Shown one piece after another: positions 35,491 to 42,794 of a stretch of DNA of 64,000 nt. This stretch comes from Parabacteroides faecis. Its GTDB lineage: Bacteria; Bacteroidota; Bacteroidia; Bacteroidales; Tannerellaceae. Numbering within the stretch: the stretch's first letter is position 1; the number at the start of each line of letters is the position of its first letter. The DNA lies in NCBI RefSeq assembly GCF_014647375.1, contig NZ_BMPB01000005.1:1-64000 (forward strand), read 5' to 3'. A model generated the notes under the pieces. It made no database searches and was not told where the DNA came from. It worked only from the letters and a program-made list of their open reading frames with translations. Position numbers and translations under genes: made by a program.

Positions 35491-36837
35491 TTATGTCAAT
35501 GCCGAAGAAATGAACATATAAATCATCATTCCTATAATGTCGTTGGTGATTGTGATAAATGGTCCTGTAGCCAGAGCCGGATCGATTTTCAACCGGTCGA
35601 GCGTCATCGGCACAAGCGTCCCGAAGATACTGGCAAACATAACGACAGAAAACAAGCTTAATGAAACCGAGGCCGTGATCCCTTTATCCCCCAGCATAAA
35701 GAAATTGTAAATGAATACGACCAGACTGATAATACTGGCATTGATGAGCGCAACGATGCCTTCTTTCAGTATCTGCGGAAGAATATTGTCCTGTTTCAAC
35801 GAATTATTAGCCAAACCCTGTACCACGATGGCAGAAGACTGTATCCCGACATTACCCCCCGTACCACCGATCAGCGGGATGAACAACGCCATCTTTGGGT
35901 TACTTGCCAGGTTCCCTTCGAAACCGCCGAGAATGACCGAATTCGCCAGTCCGCCAATCATGCCGATCAACAACCAGGGGAGACGTGCCGCTGTTTGAGT
36001 AAATACGTTGTCCGAAGTTTCCACGTCTTGCGAGATACCGGAAGCCAACTGGTAGTCACGTTCATGTTGTTCACGTACTTCATCCATTACGTCATCGATC
36101 GTGATTCGTCCGACCAGGCGTCCGATGCTATCGACAACCGGAAGTGCTACAAGGTCGTACTTCTCAATCGTTTCGGCAACCTCCTCGATGCTGTCGCTGT
36201 CGCGGACAGAGATCGGCTCCTTTTTCATCACATGTTTGATCTTTGAAACGGAAGGGTTAGTGATCAGCCGTTGCAGGGGGAGGACGCCTTTCAGACGTTC
36301 ATCGTCGTCTATTACATATACATAATAGATTTCGTCCATATCTTCCGCCTGCTTACGCATTTCGTCGATACATTGCGGCATGCTCCAGTTCTCGTTGACC
36401 ACGATCATTTCCGTACCCATCAAACCACCGGCGGTGTCTTCATCATATTTCAACAGGTCGACAATATCGCCCGCTTGTTCGACGTCTTCGATGTGCGAGA
36501 GGATCTCTTCCTGTGTATCTTCGTCCAACTCACGCATCAGGTCTACCGCATCGTCGGTCTCCATGTTGTCGACGAAGCGTTTGGCGATCAGTTCGTTGGG
36601 TAGCTCTTTCAGTAATTTATGGCGGTCTTCTTCGTCCAGTTCCATCAAGACGTCGGCGGCCTTGTCGCCATCCATCAGCAGATACAGATAGATCGCTTCC
36701 TGAAGGTTCAGCTCCTGGTATAACTCGGCGATATCCGCCGGATATAAATCGTGGAGCAACGCTTGTGCTTTAGCATCGTTTTTTTCAGTAATGATGCTTT
36801 TCAGGTTGTCGATATAGTCTCTCGTCAGTTCGATCAT
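35491..36837 (-). CDS. mgtE: MgtE-type magnesium transporter
   Basis: A 448-residue Mg2+ channel of the inner membrane. The N-domain (residues about 20-125) is acidic, with 'LLHDLYPADIAELYQELNLQEAIYLYLLM'. Two CBS domains follow (about 135-255; 'GLMGTEMIVVNENWSMPQCIDEMRKQAED' and 'PISVRDSDSIEEVAETIEKYDLVALPVVD'). Five helices start near 285, including 'FIPLIGGTGGNVGIQSSAIVVQGLA', where the GGTGGNVGxQ pore motif lies. Cytoplasmic Mg2+ binding to the N-CBS region gates the pore. The gene follows rsmA by 12 bases in one operon. Confidence 0.95.
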   Translation of the reverse strand: MIELTRDYIDNLKSIITEKNDAKAQALLHDLYPADIAELYQELNLQEAIYLYLLMDGDKAADVLMELDEEDRHKLLKELPNELIAKRFVDNMETDDAVDLMRELDEDTQEEILSHIEDVEQAGDIVDLLKYDEDTAGGLMGTEMIVVNENWSMPQCIDEMRKQAEDMDEIYYVYVIDDDERLKGVLPLQRLITNPSVSKIKHVMKKEPISVRDSDSIEEVAETIEKYDLVALPVVDSIGRLVGRITIDDVMDEVREQHERDYQLASGISQDVETSDNVFTQTAARLPWLLIGMIGGLANSVILGGFEGNLASNPKMALFIPLIGGTGGNVGIQSSAIVVQGLANNSLKQDNILPQILKEGIVALINASIISLVVFIYNFFMLGDKGITASVSLSLFSVVMFASIFGTLVPMTLDRLKIDPALATGPFITITNDIIGMMIYMFISSALT

Positions 36838-36849
36838 GCCTGTTTTCTT

Positions 36850-37635
36850 TTAGATGTTTTTCAGATGGCGGTCTGCAATCAATGTCAGTTCGACAAATTG
36901 TTCCACCGAAAGCTGTTCGGGGCGTTTGTCGAAAATCGGGAGCGCATAGTCCGGACAGTCTTTCCCTAATAGCGGCTTCATTGAATTCCGGAGTGTCTTA
37001 CGGCGCTGATTGAAAGATGTCTTGACCACCGTCTTGAATAATTTCTCGTCACATCCCAGTTCTTTCCGGTCGTTCCGTACCATCCGGATAACCGCACTTT
37101 TTACTTTTGGGGGTGGGTCGAAGACAAATTCACTGACCGTAAATAGATATTCCACTGTGTACCAGGCTTGCAGAAGAACACTGAGAATACCGTAGGTCTT
37201 ACTGCCCGGTCCGGCGGCCAGGCGTTCGGCTACCTCTTTCTGGATCATACCCGAACAACAGGGAACGTGATCCTTATAATCGAGCACTTTGAAAAATATC
37301 TGACTGGATATATTATAAGGATAATTTCCGATCACACAGAACTGGCCGGGGAAAAGTTTCGACAGGTCCAACCGGAGGAAATCTTCTGCCAGGATACGCC
37401 CTTCGAGTGCCGGAAAGTTCTGCTCCAGATAATCGACCGACTCCATATCCAGTTCTACCACTGTCAGGTCGTGACCCGCTTCCAGCAGATATTGGGTAAG
37501 CACACCCATGCCGGGACCGATCTCCAGAACCGGTAAATCTTTGTAGTCCGACAACGTATCGGCAATACGCTGTGCGATCTGTAAATCCTTCAGGAAGTGC
37601 TGTCCTAATGCTTTCTTTGGCTTAACTAATCTCAT
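36850..37635 (-). CDS. rsmA: 16S rRNA dimethyladenosine transferase
   Basis: A 261-residue SAM-dependent enzyme (KsgA) that dimethylates two adjacent adenines in the 3' helix of 16S rRNA during 30S assembly. Motifs are 'KPKKALGQHFLKDLQIAQRI' (5-24), the SAM-binding 'VLEIGPGMGVLTQYLL', 'VVELDMESVDYL', and the catalytic 'VIGNYPYNISSQIFFKVL' (NxPY type). The C-terminal helical domain is 'TSFNQRRKTLRNSMKP'. Length is normal. It starts the rsmA-mgtE unit, divergent from the LPG-synthase-like gene. Confidence 0.97.
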   Translation of the reverse strand: MRLVKPKKALGQHFLKDLQIAQRIADTLSDYKDLPVLEIGPGMGVLTQYLLEAGHDLTVVELDMESVDYLEQNFPALEGRILAEDFLRLDLSKLFPGQFCVIGNYPYNISSQIFFKVLDYKDHVPCCSGMIQKEVAERLAAGPGSKTYGILSVLLQAWYTVEYLFTVSEFVFDPPPKVKSAVIRMVRNDRKELGCDEKLFKTVVKTSFNQRRKTLRNSMKPLLGKDCPDYALPIFDKRPEQLSVEQFVELTLIADRHLKNI

Positions 37636-37656
37636 CCGGTTATTTGATGTAAAATG

Positions 37657-37685
37657 TTTGTATTAAAATATAATGCTTATCTTTG
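37657..37685 (+). promoter_or_regulatory. Promoter of the LPG-synthase-TM gene
   Basis: TTTG (37657-37660), 17 bases, TATCTTTG (37678-37685), about 46 bases before the ATG at 37732. Confidence 0.62.
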
Positions 37686-37693
37686 CGGGTGCA

Positions 37694-37701
37694 CAAAAAT
37701 A
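37694..37701 (-). promoter_or_regulatory. -7 box of rsmA-mgtE
   Basis: Minus-strand TATTTTTG (TAnnTTTG), 59 bases upstream of the rsmA ATG and immediately next to the divergent promoter. Confidence 0.5.
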
Positions 37702-37731
37702 CAACAAATAATTTAAAGTATCCTACGTAGA

Positions 37732-38751
37732 ATGAATTTTAAGAGTATCCTACAAACGTTTGTCAAGATATTTTTACCCTTAGCTTTTGGCTGTTTGCTG
37801 CTTTGGTTTTTGTATAGCAACATGGATGTTACCGAGATATGGCGCGTCATCCGTGAAGGGGTAAGATATGATATCATCCTGGTTTCTTTACTGTTCGGTT
37901 TGTTTGCCAATGTGGTTCGCGGATTGCGTTGGGGACTGTTGATCTCATCGCTGGGTGATCGTTTCAAGATGAGCAATATCATTTATGCCGTATTGGGAAA
38001 CTATGCCGTAAATATGGTGTTGCCGCGTGTCGGGGAAGTCTGGCGCTGCGGAATTATCACTAAATATGACAAGATACCTTTTACCAAGCTGTTCGGAACC
38101 TTGCTGATCGACCGTGTGAGTGATACGATCGTTGTCGGATCGATCACTTTGCTGATCTTTATTTTCAATTTCGACTTCTTTATCAGCTTCTTTGCCAGGA
38201 ACCCGGCCTTGCTGGAAGGCTTTCAGAAAATGTTCGATTCGATATGGATTTACGTGGGTGCAGTAATTTTAGTCGCCGGAATTTGGTTTGTTTTCAAATA
38301 TATGAGTAACTTTACGCTGGTACAAAAAGCAAAAGCGTTGTTACTGAATGTATGGGACGGAATGAAGAGTATCTGGCTGTTGAAGCAGAAAGGTCGTTTC
38401 CTGATTCAGACATTGATGATCTGGGGAGGTTATTTCTGTTATTTCTATATCACTTTCTACGCTTTTGACTTTACCCGTGATCTGGGGATAACGGTCGGGC
38501 TGATCGCTTTTACGATGAGTAGTATCGGTGTTGCAGTCCCGGTACAGGCCGGTATCGGAGCCTGGCATTTTATGGTGATCGCTACCTTGGTCTGTTTTGG
38601 TGTCAATGAAAATGATGCTGCAGCTTTTGCCCTGGTGGTACATACGGTGCAGACTGCCTGGACGGTGATATGCGGTCTGTTCGGTATCGTGGCTTTGCCG
38701 CTCACCAACAGAGATAACAGCAAAGAAGAGCTGGCAGTCGAAAAGCAATAG
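37732..38751 (+). CDS. Lysylphosphatidylglycerol synthase TM region-like membrane protein
   Basis: A 339-residue inner-membrane protein (UPF0104/LPG_synthase_TM) with seven to eight hydrophobic segments. Typical family stretches are 'VSLLFGLFANVVRGLRWGLLISSLG' near residue 45, 'VLGNYAVNMVLPRVGEVWRCGIITKYDKIPFTKLFGTLLIDRVSD' near 85-130, and 'GVAVPVQAGIGAWHFMVIATLVCFGV' near 265. It lacks the C-terminal aminoacyl-transferase domain of MprF, so it is a stand-alone flippase-like domain, possibly for lipid-linked molecules. The substrate is unknown. It stands in a single-gene unit. Confidence 0.87.
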   Translation: MNFKSILQTFVKIFLPLAFGCLLLWFLYSNMDVTEIWRVIREGVRYDIILVSLLFGLFANVVRGLRWGLLISSLGDRFKMSNIIYAVLGNYAVNMVLPRVGEVWRCGIITKYDKIPFTKLFGTLLIDRVSDTIVVGSITLLIFIFNFDFFISFFARNPALLEGFQKMFDSIWIYVGAVILVAGIWFVFKYMSNFTLVQKAKALLLNVWDGMKSIWLLKQKGRFLIQTLMIWGGYFCYFYITFYAFDFTRDLGITVGLIAFTMSSIGVAVPVQAGIGAWHFMVIATLVCFGVNENDAAAFALVVHTVQTAWTVICGLFGIVALPLTNRDNSKEELAVEKQ

Positions 38752-38892
38752 TAGGCTGTTAACTGTTAAAATTTTCCGTTTGTTATCCTTTTGTAGAATA
38801 AGTTTGTTACTAATATATTATTAATCATGTTGACAACAGGCAGTTGCAGTTTTATCTGTCAGCAGTCATTGCCAACTTTCAACTTAGAAATT

Positions 38893-40347
38893 ATGTCAGC
38901 AGAAATCAAGAATCTTTCCCCACAGCATGTATGGGGTTATTTCTATGACCTTACACAGATCCCACGTCCTACCGGACACATGGAAGCAGTAACCCGTTTT
39001 GTGGAAGCTTTCGGAAAAGGATTGGGATTGGAAACCCTACGGGATGGAGTTGGAAACGTTTTGATCCGTAAACCGGCTACTCCCGGAATGGAAGGCCGCA
39101 AAACAGTTATCCTACAGTCCCATCTGGATATGGTACCCCAAAAAAACGCCTCTGTAAAACACGATTTTCTGACTGATCCTATTGATGCTTATATAGACGG
39201 TGATTGGGTAACTGCCCGTGAAACGACATTGGGAGCCGATAATGGTATCGGTGCGTCACTGGCAATGGCGGTGCTTTCCGATACGACTATCAAGCACGGA
39301 CCGATAGAAGCCCTTTTCACTATCGATGAAGAAGAAGGGATGGATGGCGCTTTCGGTTTGAAACCCGGTTTCCTGAAAGGTGAAACATTGATCAACTGTG
39401 ACTCGGAAGAGGAAGGTGAGCTGTTTGTCGGTTGTGCCGGCGGTGCGGACCTGAATATTTCGATCCAGTTTAAAGAAGATACTTATATTCCGGAAGGCGA
39501 TGTGGCTGTAAAGTTGAGCTTGACGGGGTTGAAAGGCGGCCATTCCGGTGTGGATATTCATTTGGGACGCGCCAATGCGAATAAACTGATCTTCCGTTTT
39601 CTGAAAGAAGCTGTTTGTGATTATGGTGCCCGGCTGTCGTCTATTGAAGGCGGTTCGTTGCGTAACGCGATTCCGCGGGAGGCTTTTGCCGTGATCACGA
39701 TTCCGGGGGATAATGTGGAAGCTTTGTGGGAACTGGTAGCTGACTACCGGGATATGTTCCGTGAAGAATATGCCGGTATCGAAAATAATATCGACTTTGT
39801 TGCTGATATGACCGACCTGCCTGCTACATTGATTCCGGAAGAAATTCAGGATGATATTATCAATGCGATCGAAGGTTGCCAGAATGGTGTGATCAGTATG
39901 TTGAGAGATTTCCCCGGAACGGTGGAATCTTCTTCCAACCTGGCAATTGTCAAATCGTCGAATGAGTTGATTGAAATAAAGATATTGGTGCGTAGTTCTT
40001 CCGAAAGTCGTAAGGCTTCCGTATGTTCCAGTCTTGAAAGTGTTTTCTCTTTGGCTGGCGCTAAGGTGGAATATGGTGGTGCTTATGGCGGATGGCAACC
40101 GAATATCAATTCTCCGATTCTGAATGTGATGCAGAAAATATATGAAGAGATGTTCGGTAAGAAGCCGTCGGTAAAGGTAATGCATGCCGGTTTGGAATGT
40201 GGTATCATTCAGGAATCTTATCCTGCGATGGATATGATCTCTATCGGACCGGATCTGGAACATCCGCATTCGCCGGATGAAAGGGTGAGTATCCCGTCTG
40301 TGCAGAAGGTGTGGGATTTCATTGTTGCTACGCTGGAAAGGATTTAA
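38893..40347 (+). CDS. pepD: Aminoacyl-histidine dipeptidase (cytosol nonspecific dipeptidase)
   Basis: A 484-residue M20 metallopeptidase cleaving dipeptides such as Xaa-His in the cytoplasm. The start at 38893 (MSAEIKNLSPQHVWGYFYDL) gives the family length; the in-frame ATG at 38827 would prepend 22 unrelated residues. Metal-site motifs are 'QSHLDMVPQK' (HxD), 'TLGADNGIGASLAMAVL', 'ALFTIDEEEGMDGAFGL' (EE) and 'LINCDSEEEGELFVGCAGG'. The dimerisation region has 'GLKGGHSGVDIHLGRANANK', and a late 'SIGPDLEHPHSPDERVSI' supplies the final His. Possible promoter: TTTG 38779 with TAAGTTTG 38799-38806 (16-base spacing). Confidence 0.95.
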   Translation: MSAEIKNLSPQHVWGYFYDLTQIPRPTGHMEAVTRFVEAFGKGLGLETLRDGVGNVLIRKPATPGMEGRKTVILQSHLDMVPQKNASVKHDFLTDPIDAYIDGDWVTARETTLGADNGIGASLAMAVLSDTTIKHGPIEALFTIDEEEGMDGAFGLKPGFLKGETLINCDSEEEGELFVGCAGGADLNISIQFKEDTYIPEGDVAVKLSLTGLKGGHSGVDIHLGRANANKLIFRFLKEAVCDYGARLSSIEGGSLRNAIPREAFAVITIPGDNVEALWELVADYRDMFREEYAGIENNIDFVADMTDLPATLIPEEIQDDIINAIEGCQNGVISMLRDFPGTVESSSNLAIVKSSNELIEIKILVRSSSESRKASVCSSLESVFSLAGAKVEYGGAYGGWQPNINSPILNVMQKIYEEMFGKKPSVKVMHAGLECGIIQESYPAMDMISIGPDLEHPHSPDERVSIPSVQKVWDFIVATLERI

Positions 40348-40391
40348 AGATAGTTTATATATCTTCTCTGGAAAATAAGAGGAGAGATGTC

Positions 40392-40452
40392 AAGACAGGA
40401 CTTCCGGATAGGAAAGGTAGAACTTTCATATTTGGGAGTCCTGTCTTTTTTA
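40392..40452 (+). terminator. Terminator of pepD
   Basis: AAGACAGGACT (40392-40402) pairs with AGTCCTGTCTT (40437-40447) followed by TTT. A smaller hairpin, ATCTTCTC with GAGAGAT, precedes it at 40361-40388. Confidence 0.8.
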
Positions 40453-40472
40453 TAGGAAAGAACTTCTCCTTG

Positions 40473-40561
40473 TTTGCCTATGTTTTGGTGCAAAATACGT
40501 TTTGTTTTGCCTATATTTTAGAACAAAAACGGGTGTGTTTTGCCTATGTTTTAAAACAAAT
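40473..40561. repeat. Three direct repeats at a 33-base period
   Basis: TTTGCCTATGTTTTGGTGCA... (40473), TTTGCCTATATTTTAGAACA... (40506) and TTTGCCTATGTTTTAAAACA... (40539) are 23-base words exactly 33 bases apart. Because 33 is a multiple of three, they read as FAYVL/FAYIL/FAYVL in the long open frame. That frame is unlikely to be translated here, since it begins inside pepD and passes through a terminator. Confidence 0.8.
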
Positions 40562-40565
40562 AGCC

Positions 40566-41384
40566 TTGTTTAATATTTATACATTGATAGGAGGGATGCC
40601 GGAAGTTGTAAGTAATTATGCCTTTGATGGTGATATTGTTTCTTTAAATAGAGTTTATGAAACCATGTTGGAAGGATACCGTGATGATGTGGAGAAATAT
40701 GCAAAAGGAGGAGTGCTGTCTGACGTGATTCGTTATATATTGACAGAAGGATGGGCTTTTGCCGGACAAAGTATCACGTTAGGAAGTTTTGCCGGATCTC
40801 CTTATAAAGCGCGTGAGGTAGGGGAGGCTTTTCGGACATTGGCAAAAACGCTTTTGTTAGAGTTGGTTTATCCTACTACTTCAGCCTCGGTCCCGCTTGT
40901 CTCCGATTTGAAACGGTCGCCGAAGCTGCTCTGGCTGGATACGGGACTGGTGAATTATGCAGCAGGTTTGCAGAAAGAGATTTTTGGGGCCTCTGATATT
41001 ACGGATGCGTGGAGAGGGATGATTGCCGAGCAGGTGGTAGGGCAGGAATTGCTGGCCCTGTCGAACAAGGTTTCCCAACGGCGGCATTTTTGGATGAGAG
41101 GGAAAGTCGGTTCTTCTGCCGAAGTTGACTTTGTTTATTTGTATGATTCGAAAATTATTCCTGTGGAAGTAAAATCCGGTCATAATGCGAAATTAAGATC
41201 TATCCATTCTTTTATGGATGAAGCACCGCATGAGTGGGCGGTTCGCGTTTGGAGTGGTAATTATTCTGTAGATGAAGTAAAGACATCGAAAGGAAAGTCT
41301 TTTCATTTAATTAATATTCCTTTTTATTATGTGGGTTCACTGGAGATCATATTATCTAAACATATAAAATCTTCAGCAAACTAG
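40566..41384 (+). pseudogene. 5'-truncated DUF4143-type AAA ATPase gene
   Basis: From 40566 the frame reads IYTLIGGMPEVVSNYAFDGD and then VYETMLEGYRDDVEKYAKG, the C-terminal half of the AAA_14/DUF4143 ATPase family. This is followed by 'KLLWLDTGLVNYAAGLQKEIFG', 'EQVVGQELLALS' and 'AEVDFVYLYDSKIIPVEVKSG', the DUF4143 PD-(D/E)XK-like part ending in VEVKSG. The N-terminal ATPase with Walker A and B is missing: upstream there is only a terminator and a repeat array. The remaining 270 codons are open with no frameshift, so decay is recent, or the fragment may still be translated from an unseen start. The native function of the family is unclear. Confidence 0.75.
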
Positions 41385-41403
41385 TATACAAAGAAAAAAG
41401 TTG

Positions 41404-41411
41404 TACTTTTG
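41404..41411 (+). promoter_or_regulatory. -7 box of rex
   Basis: TACTTTTG (TAnnTTTG), 28 bases before the rex ATG at 41440. Confidence 0.55.
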
Positions 41412-41439
41412 TGTGCTACATTAATTATGAATAAGAATA

Positions 41440-42090
41440 ATGGCTAATGATGAATTGAAACAAGCCTGGAAAATACCTGAGCCAACGCTTCGGAGACTAC
41501 CTTGGTATCTTGCTTTTCTGAAACTGATGAAAGGCAAGGGAGAGACGTTTGTATCATCTACCCAGATTGCTAAAGAAATTAATGTAGATCCCAGCCAGGT
41601 GGCGAAGGATCTTTCGTTTGTCAATATTTCGGGAAAAACCAGGGTCGGCTATGATATCTGCGCCCTTGTAGATGTGTTGGAAGATTTTTTGGGTTTTACT
41701 GCGCAGCATAAAGCTTTTTTATTCGGTGTCGGTAGCCTGGGCGCTGCCTTGTTGCAGGATACCGGGTTAAATCAGTATGGACTGGAGATTGTTGCCGGGT
41801 TTGATGTCCGCAAAGAACTGGCCGGGACGGTCGTGAATGGTATACCTGTTTTTCATCTGGATGATTTTCCTGCCAAGCAGAAAGAGTTCGGAGCAACGAT
41901 CGGTGTTATCACGGTACCCGTAGATAAGGCACAGGAGGTAACCGAGCAGATCATTGCCGGAGGTATCAAGGCTTTGTGGAACTTTACCCCGTTCCGTATC
42001 CGTGTTCCTGAACATATTGTGGTACAGAACACTTCCATGTATGCCCATCTGGCTGTCATGTTTAATCGTTTGAACTCAATTAATCACTGA
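41440..42090 (+). CDS. rex: Redox-sensing transcriptional repressor Rex
   Basis: A 216-residue repressor that reads the NADH/NAD+ ratio and controls fermentation and respiration genes. The N-terminal winged helix (residues 1-80) has 'IPEPTLRRLPWYLAFLKLM', 'STQIAKEINVDPSQVAKDLSF' and 'GKTRVGYDICALVDVLEDFLG', all family-typical. The C-terminal Rossmann domain begins 'KAFLFGVGSLGAALLQD', with later 'IGVITVPVDKAQEVTEQIIAGGIKALWNFTPFRI'. Length is normal. One base separates its TGA from the ATG of the next gene. Confidence 0.96.
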   Translation: MANDELKQAWKIPEPTLRRLPWYLAFLKLMKGKGETFVSSTQIAKEINVDPSQVAKDLSFVNISGKTRVGYDICALVDVLEDFLGFTAQHKAFLFGVGSLGAALLQDTGLNQYGLEIVAGFDVRKELAGTVVNGIPVFHLDDFPAKQKEFGATIGVITVPVDKAQEVTEQIIAGGIKALWNFTPFRIRVPEHIVVQNTSMYAHLAVMFNRLNSINH

Positions 42091-42091
42091 A

Positions 42092-42706
42092 ATGAAGATT
42101 ATAGCAGTAGGAATGAATTATGCAGAACACAATAAAGAGCTGCATCATTCGTTAGAGTTATCGGAGCCTACTATCTTTATGAAATCCGATTCCTCCCTGT
42201 TGAAAGATGGGAAACCGTTTTTTATTCCCGATTTTTCTTCGGAGATACATTACGAAACGGAGATCGTTGTAAAGATAGATCGGCTGGGTAAGAACATCGC
42301 CGAACGTTTTGCACATCGTTACTATAATGAAGTAACTGTCGGTATTGATTTTACGGCCCGTGATCTGCAAAGAGAACTGCGTGCGAAAGGATTACCCTGG
42401 GAGATCAGTAAAGCTTTTGATAATTCGGCTGTTATCGGGACGTTTGTGTCTTTGGACAGAGTAGGGGATATCAACCGTATTCCGTTCTATCTGGATATAA
42501 ACGGTCGGAAGGTGCAGGAGGGAAATACCTCGGATATGCTTTTCCCGGTTGACAAGATTATCGCTTATGTGAGCCGTTTTTTTACTCTGAAGATAGGAGA
42601 TTTGATTTTTACAGGAACACCGGTCGGTGTAGGGCCTGTTAAGATCGATGATCATCTGCAGGGATATATCGGTGAGCAGAAGTTACTTGATTTCCACGTT
42701 AAATAG
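42092..42706 (+). CDS. Fumarylacetoacetate hydrolase (FAHD1-like) family protein
   Basis: A 204-residue single-domain FAH-fold enzyme. 'MKIIAVGMNYAEHNKELHHS' opens the protein. The metal site is formed by 'SSEIHYETEIVVKID' (ExE) and a later Asp ('TVGIDFTARDLQRELRAKGLPWEISKAFDNSA'), and 'IAYVSRFFTLKIGDLIFTGTPVGVGPV' is the C-terminal signature. Relatives act as oxaloacetate decarboxylases or acylpyruvate hydrolases; which one applies here is not decided by sequence. It is co-transcribed with rex. Its stop is followed within 2 bases by a repeat array. Confidence 0.92.
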   Translation: MKIIAVGMNYAEHNKELHHSLELSEPTIFMKSDSSLLKDGKPFFIPDFSSEIHYETEIVVKIDRLGKNIAERFAHRYYNEVTVGIDFTARDLQRELRAKGLPWEISKAFDNSAVIGTFVSLDRVGDINRIPFYLDINGRKVQEGNTSDMLFPVDKIIAYVSRFFTLKIGDLIFTGTPVGVGPVKIDDHLQGYIGEQKLLDFHVK

Positions 42707-42707
42707 T

Positions 42708-42785
42708 TGACAGTTGACAAGTGACAGTTGATAGTTATTTGTCCTTGATTTTATCTGTCAACTGTCACTTATCAACTATCAACTG
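42708..42785. repeat. Inverted pair of TGACAGTTGACAAG-type repeats
   Basis: Words TTGACAGTTGACAAG and TGACAGTTGATAG (42710-42736) are answered in reverse by CTGTCAACTGTCACTTATCA and ACTATCAACTG (42755-42785), able to form a long imperfect hairpin between the FAH-family gene and porU. Confidence 0.7.
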
Positions 42786-42794
42786 AAAAAAGAT

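Noticed and set aside
40311-40565. N-terminal extension of the DUF4143-type frame
   Set aside because: It starts inside pepD in another frame, crosses a strong terminator and a repeat array, and has no ATPase motif.
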